Shown in pieces: positions 22,630 through 33,865 of a DNA stretch of 64,000 nt (positions are counted from its first letter, which is position 1; each line of letters opens with the position of its first letter). The notes beneath the pieces were generated by a model. The model saw only the letters and a list, made by a program, of their open reading frames with translations. It was not told the origin of the DNA and did not search any database. The position numbers and the translations under genes were made by a program. Source of the DNA: Megalopta genalis (lineage: Eukaryota; Arthropoda; Insecta; Hymenoptera; Halictidae); assembly GCF_051020955.1 (NCBI RefSeq), contig NC_135026.1:5928501-5992500 (forward strand), written 5' to 3'.

Positions 22630-22990
22630 GTTAAAATAAATTAGACAGAAGATAAATTAAAATAATACGGAATGAAGTAAATAATAAGAAATAAACGAGA
22701 GATTAAATCAAAGTAAAATAGTTGGAATGAAATAGATAAAAGGTTAAAATAAAATAAAATAGTTCGAATAAAATAGGTAAAAGATTAAAATAAAACAAAA
22801 TAAAATAGATAAAAGGTTAAAATAAAACAAAATAAAATAGATAAAAGGTTAAAATAAAGTAAAATAAAATAGATAAAAGGTTAAAATCAAGTAAAATAAA
22901 ATAGATAAAAGATTAAAATAAAATAGATAGAAGATTAAAATAAGATAAAATAGTCTAAACAAAACAGATCAAAGATTAAAATAAAATAAA
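22630..22990. repeat. ~36-bp A-rich minisatellite
   Basis: AAAATAGATAAAAGGTTAAA followed by ATAAAACAAAATA, repeated about nine times with variants (GATTAAAATA, AAGTAAAATA). Confidence 0.85.
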
Positions 22991-23429
22991 AGGCCACCCT
23001 AAACTCCGAACTCGCTACAGCAGCCCACCTGAACCGTAGCATAAGGTGCGCTCGGTTTCTCCTCGTTACGCAACAGTTAATTACCAGCCGAACTGTCGAT
23101 TAGCGGCTAGCTGGAAGACTATCCGGGTGCTTATTCTTTTTTTTCCTCTTTTCTTTCCATTACACGACTGACAAATGAAAGAACGCGGTATCAATTTCCT
23201 AAGCCGACGGCTCATTAAAACTTAATGATCATCGGTCGCGAACATATTATTAGATTCATTAGAGGTCATTATCCATATTAAATTTTCTTAATTACTTCCA
23301 ACCGGGCTAATCGTGGCCCGCCGATGACACAATTCGCACGTCCCGTTCCTCCTTTGTCCGGACAAAATCATTTCCGTCTGTTTATGTTTGCCGAGTTCCA
23401 CGTGTGTTTAATAGTAACAGAGAATCTAA
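22991..23429. other. Unique stretch, no gene seen
   Basis: Mixed composition with no long frame or repeat. Confidence 0.5.
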
Positions 23430-23810
23430 TGTGGTATAATATATTGTGTGAGTGTGTTGGTATAAAATATATTATAGTATTAGCATAAAATATATTGTAC
23501 TACTAGTATAAAATATATTATAGTATAAGTATAAAATATATCATAGTATTAGTATAAAATATATTATAGTGTAAGTATAAAATATATTATAGTGTGACTA
23601 TAAAATATATTGTAGTATAAATATAAAATATATTATAGTGTGACTGTAAAATATATTATAGTATTAGCATAAAATATATTGTAGTACTAGTATAAAATAT
23701 TATATTACAGTGTGTAAGTATAAAAAATATATTACAGTGTAAGTAGGAAATATATTACAGTGTTGGTACAAAATATATTATAGCATAAATATAACAGTAT
23801 ATACAATAAA
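23430..23810. repeat. ~23-bp AT-rich minisatellite
   Basis: Units such as GTATAAAATATATTATAGTG are repeated about 15 times with small indels. Confidence 0.88.
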
Positions 23811-24640
23811 TATAAAGATCACTTTCCTCCCAAAGACAATATTTTTATTTCAAAATCAAATCACCTGCGCACAATTACAACATAAATTCAATTACAATAA
23901 CAAATTCTTACTTCTTCTCCAATTTCTCCAAAATCTTTTGCATATTTATTAACACCAGTGAGCGAGTGAAAAATGATCATAATTACCTAACGAATAATAA
24001 TAAAAAACAATATGGAAATACAAATTCACTTGGAATGCATATTCAGACACATGGACCAATATAAACGAAAAATACTATTGTCCAGTTGGAAACGCGTTTT
24101 GGACCGCGGCGCGTCACCGCCGACGTCGGATTTTTCACCGACGGAGAATTTGTAGTAATTAAATTAATTCCGCTGGGAGCCGTTCGGTCCTGGATTACCT
24201 GACGAATGATTGATGACCGTTGTATTCTCATTACCAGTCGCTACTGTGGGAACATATGTAGGTATAGTAACGCGGCTCGCCTATACCCGTGTTCCTTGTA
24301 CATCCCCGGAGTACCGGCATCATTAAGAACAGTTTACTCGGTCTTTCATTAGTCATCGCGGATTTAATACGTCGTTTGATATCATCCGTCTGCCTGGCCT
24401 CAGACCGTCCGCGCGATTCTCGTTCCTTTTTTCTCGGCCAGTTTCTGAACAAAAAGGAAAGCCCGTCGGATGGCCCGCGTGATTACACGGTGCCTCTAGT
24501 AGACTTTTATACGGATCTCAATAACTATAGTTTCGCTGCGAATGATTCACAGATTTGCCCACGAGAGACCTCGTTGGAGATCCGCTAAGTAGGATACTCG
24601 TTGAACATAAACGAATCTGGGAAAACGTGGGGTAATAAAA
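23811..24640. other. Unique stretch, no supported gene
   Basis: The 99-codon plus-strand frame at 24289-24588 and the 73-codon minus-strand frame at 24231-24452 overlap each other. Neither shows a known domain. Confidence 0.45.
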
Positions 24641-25370
24641 ACTTGAATAGGTGAGGAAACGATATAAATATAGTATACTAAAACAAGATAAATATAATGT
24701 AGTAGAATAAAATAAATATAATAGAGTAGAGCAAAATGAGTATAATGTAGTAGAACAAAATAAATATAATAAGACTAGAAAAATATAAATATAATATACT
24801 AGAACATAGTGAAACAAAATAAATACAATATAGCAGGACAAACTAAATATAATATACTAGAAGTAAATAAATATATATAGTATAGTAGAAGAATATAAAT
24901 ATAATATAGTGTAACAAAATAAATACAATATAGTAGAACAAAATAAATGCAGTATAGTGGAACAAAATAAATACAGTATAGTGGAACAAAATAAATATAA
25001 TATAGTGACCCAAAATAAATATAGAATAATGGAACACTATAGATATAATATACTAGAACAACCTAAACACAATATAGTAGAACAAAATAAATATAATGTA
25101 CTAGAACAAAATAAATATATTATAGTAGAAGAATATATAAATATAATATAGTGAAACAAAATAAATATAGTATAGTAGAACAAAACAAGCATAACCTAGT
25201 AAAACAAAGTAAATACAATATAATGGAACAAAGTAAATATAATATCTAGTTCAAAATTAATATAGCATAGTAAAACAAAATAAATAGAATATAATAAAGC
25301 AAAATAAATATAACCATAGAAAAACGCAATAATTATAATACAGTACAACAAAATAAACATAATATACTAA
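24641..25370. repeat. 24-bp minisatellite (AACAAAATAAATATAATATA)
   Basis: About 30 units of AACAAAATAAATATAATATAGTAG with indels. The 24-bp period gives frames that stay open: the plus strand reads octapeptides like EQNKYNIV and the minus strand FILFHYIV. These are repeat artefacts like those of the 8.6-9.35 kb array. Confidence 0.9.
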
Positions 25371-27439
25371 CAGTTAGATTGATTAGCTTGTTGGATGATC
25401 AGGTAGGAGACCACCAAGCGCGGCAGTTTTTATTTAAATTTGTAATTCCCTGCACTTTGCCCGGTAACCATGAATTAATAAAGGCAACTAATCATCATGC
25501 ATCTGCATATGGAACGAGAGTGGTGCTGAAATTAGAAAGGCTAATTAGAAAGCAAATTTCAGTTTCATTTCACTTGCACATTGGTGTACTTTGCAGCCAA
25601 TAAAAGCATCGAATCTTGCTCGTTACATAATCACGACACGTCGACGCTCACCAAAATGAATTTCCATTAATTTCGTTTAACGACGAAAATCCTTCGCGTC
25701 GCGTTATTTTCACGGTTATCGAGAATCGTCGACCTAACCTCGGCCTAATCCAGATTGCGTCTCGGACCGCCGATAAGGCATGCGGCGGCGTTACAATCGT
25801 GCGCGCGCGCGCGCGTCACCTGCACACGTTAGAGTCGGGAAATTGGATTCGGCGAGTTGTTCTGGTCTTGAGCCGGCCGGGGCGGTGCATCCGCTTAATT
25901 AGAATCGTGGGATCGCAAGGATATCGATGTTCCGGAGCGCGTCGCGACGCGCGCGGCATTACGATTTCATTGTTGCGGCCGAAACCACTGAGCGGGCGCA
26001 GTTAGGGGCCCGTCCCCGGTCATGAATAACAAACGCGCGTAACGACGAGTTTCCTGAAAACGAGAACGCCGCCACGGGCGTGTCCCGCGTGACCTGCCTC
26101 GCTCTTTTTTTTGGAAACGGCCGCGGTTTCGCAATGCCGACGTTGCGAATTGCCGAGAATCGCGACGAAAGAATTTAATCGAACGCGAAAATAAATTTAC
26201 TCAAGGCAATCGATATACAAGAAAATGTATCGTATAAATTTATTAAAAATTAATAACATTTTTCGCTAATTATTTGTAAAACGTCAGCTCTCCGATTTCC
26301 ACGAAACTCGAGTATGTTGTAGAGGACGACATTTCGAGCAACTTTCGTTCCTGTAGAAAATTTCTATCTGTTCTAGTTCCCGAGATATTTCGGATAAATC
26401 GCGGAGGGCTAAACTGTACCCAACTTCGTCGGCAATGCAGCGAGTGACATTAAGATTTTGCTCAATATCTTCGGTTCTAAATTACCCAGCCAAAAATCCT
26501 TCTCGCAAAAGTTGTTTCGACGTGAAACGAACCTCCGTGCAACGTTTAAGTGAAATCGGAGCAAGAAAGTCTCCAAGGTCACCGTAGGTCAAACGTTCTT
26601 TGTAAAACTTTGAGTCTCGACTCTCGAGTCGCCGAAAATCTTTCTCGGAAACATTCTTTTCATGCGCTATTTATCTATTTTATCAATCGCTAAGATGATT
26701 GTTTATAAAATATTAAACATTGCAAAGAATTTGTTTAAAAAATTTCTCAGGTCGCTGCCAATGTCCAAGATAAATGTTTCTCGAGATATATCGTCGCGAG
26801 GAATTTTCGACCAGCAATATCCAGCATTTGTCACGCTATTTGCTGGCTAAAACGTTACAGTTCCGCCGAGTTATTCGCGCGTACGAAGTTACGTTATTAG
26901 CCGCGTATCGTGTTTCACGACGCGATACCGTTCGTTCGGCTCTATGAAAGGCGGGGGTGAGGGAGAGGTTGCTTTTCATTGTCGATATATGCTCGAGCAT
27001 TCCCACGTTTCGTCAAGGCATTACCTGGAAACAATCGCTCTCGGTGGTCGGACCCAGCGCCGCTGTAAATCTGATCTTCCGAACCGGCTGTTCTGTAAAT
27101 CCGATACCGACACGACTCCTCCGGGCACCTAGAATACAAAATGGCTGCTGTCGCTGTCAATCGGCCGTTTGTTCCGGAGCACTTCATCTTGCCTTATGGG
27201 CGACGGTTAACAAGCCCCGTGGTCCCGACAATAATTAACTTGTCGCGCGTCGAACACTTTGATCGCGGCCAATGCCAATCTATTCTCGGAACATATATCA
27301 TTGCGACTCGTGATATACAGCCTCCGTTATCCGAACTGATTGGGTTCGGATAACGGAGAAGCTAACGAAGAACCGGACGAGCATCGAGGTCTCGCCATTC
27401 GTAGTTTTTCAGTCGTTAAAAATCATTATTAATTGTAGA
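25371..27439. other. Long unique stretch, no supported gene
   Basis: It contains a short (GC)n run at 25801-25815. Frames of 60-93 codons lack domains. The stretch 26230-26880 has phrases such as CCCGAGATATTTCGG and TTTCTCGAGATATATCG that look like an old interspersed repeat without definable ends. Confidence 0.45.
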
Positions 27440-27935
27440 GTATGTAAGGTGAAGATTTGTTTAAAATTTCACTAAAAAATAATTTTACCGAAAAATTTGA
27501 ATGAATTGAAAATAAATTTAAACTGCAGTGTACGTTGTTAGAGGATACGTCGCATCTAGACTTGCATAGAATTTTAGTAAAAATTGATTTTAGTGAGAAA
27601 TAATTTTACCAAAACATAATTTAACTTGGAAATAATTTCACTAAAAAATAATTTAACTAGGAAATAATTTTACTAAAAAATGATTTCACTAAAGAATAAT
27701 TTTAATAAAAAATAATTTCGCTAAGGAATAATTTCACTGAAACGTAATTGCACTGAGAAATAATTTCACCAAAACATAATTGCACTAAGAAATAATTTCA
27801 CCAAAAAATAATCTAACTTGGAAATAATTTTACTAAAAAATAATTCGATTTGGAAATAATTTCACCGAAACGCAATTTCACTAGAAAACAATTTCGCCAA
27901 AAAATAATTCTCAAGAGACTAAATTAAACGAAAAA
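27440..27935. repeat. ~20-bp A-rich minisatellite
   Basis: AATAATTTCACTAAAAAATA-type units with variants (TTTTACTAAAAAATAA, TTAACTTGGAAATAAT) repeat about 25 times. Degenerate at both ends. Confidence 0.85.
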
Positions 27936-28669
27936 TAAAACAATTCCTTTGCAAATTCACGAAGTTAATCTTTAAACGCGGTTGAATCGAAATTGAAAGC
28001 GTAGAAACACTTTCGTGTCCGCCAATTACAAAATCAGATAAGAGATGTCGCTGCCTACGCAGAGGAATTGGTATCGATTTCGCGGACACGTTTCCCAACG
28101 AAATCGAGAAACTGCAGCCGAACGACGTTGGGCAACCGCTTGTTCGCGCGGCCGTGCCAGGACGCGACAATGTTGCGTCCGAGAGGAGCAGCGAATCCGG
28201 CCGGGCCTCGCGCTCCGAAACGAAGTCAACTTTCCGTTCGATGTCGCTCTCGCGTGCAGCTCGCCCATAAATCTTCTCAAACGGAGGGAAATGCGCGAGT
28301 AATTAAACGCGACAGGCCAACACCGACGATGATCGTATAATTATCCGAGTGGCAAAAACGTAACGAAGACAAATTATCGTCGCGTACGCGGTCGCCGTGC
28401 GGAGTCGCAGTTTCTTAAATTACAAACGTCGCCGCGTGGACACGACTCGCGTTCCCGAGCATTCTTCAATGTCGAACTTCTTGCGAAATTGCGTGGGCCG
28501 GGAAGCACGCGTTTCCATTTGTCAACGCGGCGTAGGAAGCGACGAAATTAATAGATTGGTTGCTGCGGTCATTTTCTGCAAATTGAAAAATGAATTTTTA
28601 TGTTGATCAATTTTGGCCAACAAATTTAGATTGGTATAGAGTATTCGATTTCGTGTATTTTAATAGGTT
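27936..28669. other. Unique stretch, no supported gene
   Basis: Several overlapping frames of 69-90 codons occur on both strands, none with a recognisable domain. Confidence 0.45.
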
Positions 28670-29700
28670 TTGATGATTGAGCAAAGTGGGCGGGGCAACT
28701 GGCTCAAGTGGGCGGAGAAATTGGCACAAGTGGGCGTGGTTTCGCTGCTTTTCGAATCACAGCATCCCTAGTTTCATAGATTAGACTTTGCAAATTTTAT
28801 TTCGTGCTTTGATTTGTGTGTTTTATTTATTGCTTTGATTTGTGTAGTATTTGTTCTACCATAAGTGGGCAGGGTAACTGGCTCAAGTGGGCGGGGTAAC
28901 TAGCATGAGTAGGCGTGGTTTCACGGCCCTTCGAATCCCAGCGTCCCTGATTTCATGCGTTTGATTCTGCGAATTTTACTTCGTGAAATAAATTGCTTCG
29001 ATTTGGATAGTATTTGATCTAACATCAGTGGGCGGGGTAACTGGCTCAGGTGGGCAGGGTAACTAGCACAAGCAGGCGTGGTTTCATCACCCTTCGAATT
29101 CCAGCGTCCCTAACTACATACGTTAGACTTTGCAAATTTTACTTCGTGAAATAAATTCCTTTGATTTGTATAATATTTGATCTAGCATAAGTGGGCGGGG
29201 TAAGTGGCACAAGTGGGCGTGGTTTCGCTGCTCTTCGAATCCCAGCGTTCCTAGTTTCATACATTAGACTCTTCAAATTTTACTTCGTGATATAAATTAC
29301 TTTGATTTGTATAGTACTCAATCTAGCATCAGTGGACGGGGTAAACAGCACAAGAGAGCGCGGTTTCGCTTCTACTCAATATCCAATGTCCTCAATACAC
29401 TTCAATTCGTCAATTTTCAGTTCATTGGATCAATCACTTCGATTCGAATGTGCTAGTGTTTGATTAACCATGAATTGGGCGGGGCAAATGCCTTAATTGG
29501 GCGGGACAAATGACCCATTCAGGCGTGGCTTCATAGCTCCTGGATCTCCAGATCGTTCCACCGCTCACTTCCATAATTCAATTTGTCATTTTCTTCTCCA
29601 CTGAAAAATTTGCTATACCTCGAACAGGTCATTTACTCGATTAAGCCCGAGTGGGCGGGGCAACAAGTGCAAATGGGCGTGGCGAACAAGAATCTCACCG
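28670..29700. repeat. Satellite with GC boxes (GTGGGCGGGG / GTGGGCGTGG), 7 units
   Basis: The unit start, close to AGTGGGCGGGG, occurs at about 28685, 28864, 29027, 29190, 29331, 29473 and 29650 (spacings 179, 163, 163, 141, 142, 177). Most units carry two or three boxes of the form GTGGGCGGGG, GTGGGCAGGG and a closing GGGCGTGG or AGGCGTGG. These are followed by a spacer with TTTCGCTGCTCTTCGAATCC, TTTCATACATTAGACT and TTTGATTTGTATAGTA. GGGCGG and GGGCGTGG are textbook Sp/KLF recognition sequences. Whether the array is functional is unknown. Confidence 0.9.
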
Positions 29701-30344
29701 ATATCCCTATCTACCGAACGAAAATTCGTCCGTAAAATAAGGAAACCAGTCAATTTCGCGAGCTACGTAAACACGAATTTCGACTAAACGTGCTCGCAAT
29801 CGGTCATGCTAAGGTAGCATGACACGTTACACGGTGTCGTAGCCGCCCGCGGTCCGTTCTATCCGCGCACCGATCACGCGGCAACGTGTTTCGTTAATGA
29901 AAATCGATGTCGTCGCGTGTTCATCATCGTTTATGAATGTTATCGATCGCCGTGCAGAACGAAGGAACCGGATAGCATCAACGTCGCGGACAAGTGGGCA
30001 GGCTCTCCCCAGGTCGCTCTGATCTCGTGGGAACTGGTCGTGATTAGTCCACGTCAATAGCAACGCTAGTTATGCTAATTGCGCGAGAGCAGTTCGGCCG
30101 CTGCGCCAGCAGCAGCGCTGCCGTAGATAAGCTAGGTACGAACGTAGTACCTTCGGCTATCGATTTATCGGGGCTCGCTCTCCCTCCGCAGGGCCATCGG
30201 ATCGCCGCCGCGATCACTGGATTTAGATAGCCACCTTCTGCATCCCACGAATTCCGTTTCCCGGCTGCAACTTTGCTGCCCGGCCTCACGTCTAGGATTC
30301 CTCTCGCGGCTCGAATAGCTCGGCACGAAAGAACTTCGGAAATA
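29701..30344. other. Unique stretch, no supported gene
   Basis: The minus-strand frames at 29827-30063 and 30044-30394 show no recognisable domain. The second starts inside a MITE fragment. Confidence 0.45.
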
Positions 30345-30410
30345 ACGGTAAATTCTCCGTAATTGACGCTCAGCTGGGAAACGAAAATGGACAATTTGGG
30401 AGGAGGAGAT
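30345..30410. mobile_element. Truncated copy of the 354-array MITE family
   Basis: It carries AATTCTCCGTAATTGACGCT at the end and GACAATTTGGGAGGAGGAGA inside, matching the left half of the palindromic element at 6802-8051. The right half is replaced by the TATACTATGTAG repeat. Confidence 0.7.
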
Positions 30411-30665
30411 ACTGTATATACTATGTAGTATATACTATGTAGTATATACTATATATACTGTATATACTATGTAGTATATACTGTATATACTATGTAGTAT
30501 ATACTGTATATACTATGTAGTATATACTATGTAGTATATACTATACTATATATACTATATATACTGTATATACTGTATATACTATGTAGTATATACTATA
30601 CTATATATACTATATATACTGTATATACTATGTACTATATACCATATAGTACTATACTTATTACT
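30411..30665. repeat. TATACTATGTAGTA minisatellite
   Basis: TATACTATGTAGTATATACT and TATACTGTATATACTATG words in tandem. The unit is close to self-complementary. It begins exactly at the truncated MITE edge. Confidence 0.88.
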
Positions 30666-30896
30666 ACTATACTTAGTACTAGTTAGTATATATATACTAA
30701 TATATAGTATTATATAGTTAGTATATATATATATATATATACTACTTAGTATATATACTTAATACTATACTTAGTACTATACACTTAGTAGATATAATGT
30801 ATAACATGTATAGTACAGTATAATATATATGCAATAAAAATAAATAAATATAATAATATTCATAAATTAATAAATTAGTAATAAATAAACTGTATA

Positions 30897-30944
<48 letters not shown>

Positions 30945-30960
30945 AGTAGTAGTATACTAT
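30666..30960. repeat. AT-rich low complexity with (TA)n and (GT)n
   Basis: It includes a TA run near 30725-30741, then an adjoining (AT)n-(GT)n compound microsatellite at about 30896-30944. Confidence 0.9.
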
Positions 30961-31147
30961 ATACTATGCATATATATTATTATGTCAAACTCGTCCCGTG
31001 TATTCCCAAAAGTTTTCCGAGACTTCGCCGTGACATTGGGAAAACAGGGGGTCCGGGAAAACGCGCGCGTTAGAATGCCCGAGCAAGTAGCGTGTACGTG
31101 GCTATGTGTGTGTGCGCGCGCGCAGCCAAGTGTGTGCTCGAGAGCAA

Positions 31148-31237
31148 CCAGTGCGTTATGAGAGCGACGTGCGCCGAGTGTAGCGAGCTCTCGGAGTGCA
31201 TCTAGAGAGTTTCTCGAGAGGAGCATTGAGGGATCGC
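31148..31237 (+). other. Possible noncoding first exon with strong splice donor
   Basis: The segment ends GGGATCGC followed by GTAAGTAG at 31238, a near-ideal splice donor. Upstream is CpG-rich DNA, abrupt after a long AT repeat, with CCAGTGCG near 31148 as a possible arthropod-type initiator. The segment has stops and no obvious start codon context, so it would be untranslated. It lies 1.8 kb upstream of the coding exon at 33070, on the same strand. A chance donor in CpG-rich DNA is a real alternative. Confidence 0.3.
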
Positions 31238-31262
31238 GTAAGTAGCCTAACGAAAACCGTAA

Positions 31263-31309
31263 GGAGAAGAGCTGAAAACTGTTTCAGAGAAACAGTTTTC
31301 AGCTCCTCC
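31263..31309. other. Near-perfect short hairpin palindrome
   Basis: GAGCTGAAAACTGTTTC (31269-31285) and GAAACAGTTTTCAGCTC (31289-31305) are perfect 17-bp complements around the loop AGA. GGAG/CTCC add four more pairs beyond a 2-nt bulge. It is followed directly by a run of C with few T (31306-31323). It is too short and too tightly looped for a normal microRNA precursor. Confidence 0.85.
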
Positions 31310-31324
31310 CCCCCCCTCCCCCCC

Positions 31325-31978
31325 ACTCTAATACAGTTTACCAGTGAACCATGAGCACGGGTAATTTCTAATAAAGAGAACTTCACGGTCTGAGAAATTG
31401 TGAACGAAATTGCATTTCGCGTTTTAAAAAAGTGGAAATAAATTAAGTTTGCGTATATTGTTAATTATGAGACTAAAATTATGAGACTGTAAATTGCGTT
31501 ATTAAATGTAACTATATAAATTGTATTCTTGCCTTTCTGTGGAGATATTAGAATATGTATTTAACAGTACAGAAACTATCGGAACACACACAGTAGAATC
31601 GATATACTTGACAATAAATAAACTATAAATATAGTTTTGCAACGATTGAACACAGAAAATTATTTCAATGTCAATTTATTCGCTGTATTTGTTTATACGT
31701 ACGCGCACCACGAGAAAAGTCTACCTATATTTTCGTAATTTTTATGTCCGAAATTATTTTATCCTATTTAAATGCGCAGGCCCAGCGCAGATGTCGGTAA
31801 AGCAGGGAACGACGTTACGGTAACAAGACATTTTGCAGAAAATTTCAGCTCTCGACTGGAACAACTGAAAATCCTTTTCACAAATATTCTTGCTATGTAG
31901 AACGAAGCCCGGTACAAAATTTGAGCCGGATAGTAACGTAAAAATTGCGAAGGTCACAGAAGGTCATGTCATTTTTCA
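31325..31978. other. AT-rich unique stretch, no gene seen
   Basis: If the first-exon model is right this is intron. No repeat or coding frame is supported. Confidence 0.45.
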
Positions 31979-32042
31979 TCCTTCTCCCTTTGGGAAAAAT
32001 AGGTGTGATTATTCGAACATTGTGGCTCGATTTTATAGTTGT
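31979..32042. mobile_element. Short relic of the 354-array MITE family
   Basis: CTTCTCCCTTTGGGAAAAAT, then GTGATTATTCGAACATTGTG and CGATTTTATAGTTGTT, parallels GATTATTCGAGTATTGCGGT and CGTTTTTATAGTT in the first unit of the 6.8-kb array. Only the left half remains. Confidence 0.55.
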
Positions 32043-32094
32043 TATATGTATATTATATTCGCGAAAAACGGTTGATAGTACGATGAATTTCGTT

Positions 32095-32910
32095 AAGGAC
32101 TTAACCTGGACCTAATGCAGACCTAACCTGGACCTAACGCAGATTTAACTTCGATTTAATCAGAATCTGACTCAGACCAAAGGTCATGAATTTAAGTTGC
32201 AAGCCTCAGAAACGAAAAATTACTATGTTGTCGTTATTTTATTCTTCCGTTAAGTCTAGGTTAGATCTAGGTTAGGTTCGAACAGGGTGCGAAACGTGAA
32301 GACTATTATATTATTGCTATATTATCCATTTAGATGTGAATCAAGCCTAGATCGGGTTTGGGTTGTTAATAAAAATATAAACGAATGAAGTAATAGTTTT
32401 TTTTATCTCAGACCCCTAACCTAGTACTAACGCGGGCGTAACTTAGACCTAATCCAGAACTAACTGAATGAAATAGGGATAATGAGGCAGCTTTTGGTTA
32501 CATGCTTTATTGTAAGTTTTCGGCCTAGTTTAGGCCTGTATTTGGACCAGATTAGATCTCGGTTAGGTCTAGGTTAGGTGTAGGTTAGATTCAGACAGAG
32601 GGGAAAACACAAAGATTATTATATTATTGCTACATTATCCATTTAGATGTGAATCAAGCCTAGATTGGGTTTGGATTGTTAATAAAACTATAGACGAATG
32701 AAATAATAGTTTTTTTTGTCATAGACCTAACCCAGTACTAACACAGACGTAATCTAGATCTAATCCAGAACTAACTGAATGAAACAGAAGTGATGAGGTA
32801 GTTTTTTTGTTTAGGTATTGAATAGCGTAAATTGAAAGTTGTGGGCCTGTATTTGGCCCAGATTAGATCTCGGTTAGGTCTAGATTAGGTCTAGGTTAGG
32901 TTCGGACAGA
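32095..32910. repeat. ~312-bp higher-order repeat with CCTAA/TTAGG words
   Basis: GGTTAGGTTCGAACAGGGTG-like blocks occur at about 32271, 32584 and 32895 (offsets 313 and 311). Shared inner phrases include TTATCCATTTAGATGTGAAT, CAAGCCTAGAT and GTTTTTTTTATC. CCTAA-rich words (ACCTAACCTGGACCTAA) and TTAGG-rich words (GGTCTAGGTTAGG) alternate. The right end lies just upstream of the coding exon. Confidence 0.85.
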
Positions 32911-33069
32911 GTGCAAAACGCAAAGACTGCGCTCCCATTGATTTTCGAAGATTCAGCTTTTCCTGTCAAACTTTCGCAAAGACGTCGATTATTCGGCCCG
33001 GAAAGTGGGCCGCAAAGTCGGCCGTCATCGGCGCAGCTAATTAACGTTCGCATGAATCGTTTGTCGCAG

Positions 33070-33235
33070 GCGGCGGGACCGCCGGTGCAGCTGGAACCAG
33101 TGGACCTGTCCGTGAAAACTCCGGTGGTGTTGCAGGTGCCTCGGTACAGTCCAGCGGCTATAATTACCGCGGCCGCTAGAAGAATCCCTTCACCTTCGAC
33201 AACGCCCACGCCGCCGCCACTCTCCATTTCTACCG
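33070..33235 (+). CDS. Internal exon of a PVDLS-motif transcription factor (KLF3/8/12-like)
   Basis: This is the one convincing coding segment. Frame 33070 reads AAGPPVQLEPVDLSVKTPVV, then LQVPRYSPAAIITAA and a Ser/Pro/Thr-rich tail ending LSISTG. The 3' edge ACCG/GTGAGTA (donor at 33236) is a strong splice donor, leaving phase 1. The likely acceptor is TTTGTCGCAG at 33060-33069, which would give phase 0, but its pyrimidine tract is short. Alternatively translation starts at ATG 33052 (MNRLSQAAG...). PVDLS is the binding motif for the co-repressor CtBP. In vertebrate KLF3, KLF8 and KLF12 it sits in a very similar context (Q-M/T-EPVDLS/T), N-terminal to three C2H2 fingers. The product would be a nuclear DNA-binding repressor. 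The zinc-finger exons are not seen here and presumably lie downstream beyond the window. Other CtBP-recruiting factors are possible. Exon status is firm, family moderate. Confidence 0.7.
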
Positions 33236-33865
33236 GTGAGTAAAATTTTAACGATGCGACCGGCATGCGCGCGCACTCGCCCGCTCGCGCAAGCGGCTTT
33301 AACGATTCCGAGTCCTTTCATCGTCGCGCACCGGACACACTGAAAACCCGCCGGACGACCGTCACGCCACCTTCTCCCCCAATACCCCCGCCGCAAAACT
33401 CGATTCTGCAAATTTCTATTTCCGAAAGGTTAAAAGCGTGTAAATCATTTTATACTGCGCGCCATGTTAATAACCGCCGGGATTCCTGCGGACGCCATGC
33501 CTCGCGGAACTATCCAGCTAACGTTACCCGCCTCTCGGATAACGCTCGGAATCGATCCCTCGCCACGTTCACTTTCACAGCTCGGCGGCGTGCATGCGTC
33601 CCCGCGGAGAGCGCGGCGGCGTTACGCGCCAAGAAATTATCGTACCGTGCCGAGGAGCTTTCCGCGAGAAAGCTGCGTGCAACCTTGTCGGCACTGGCTG
33701 TCATTAGCCGGTTCGAACAATTACGCCTTTCTACGCCGCTGGAACACCGTTCCATGGAACGGTTCGGCAACGGCGGCAGTCTTTGCTCTCGTGGGACCCA
33801 CGTGGGCCTGCTCGCGTTCATTTTCCACGATTTTTAATCGTCCTCGTGCTCGGTTATGAGAGTTC
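33236..33865 (+). other. Putative intron after the PVDLS exon
   Basis: GC-rich DNA follows the GTGAGT donor. Plus-strand frames at 33265-33837 and 33464-33859 and a minus-strand frame at 33510-33821 overlap and show no domain. I read the region as intronic. Confidence 0.5.

Noticed and set aside
31263..31309. microRNA precursor
   Set aside because: Total length of about 47 nt with a 3-nt loop is too small for Drosha/Dicer substrates.
33265..33837. 190-codon plus-strand frame just after the PVDLS exon
   Set aside because: It lies after a strong splice donor and in a different frame, with no domain. More likely intron.
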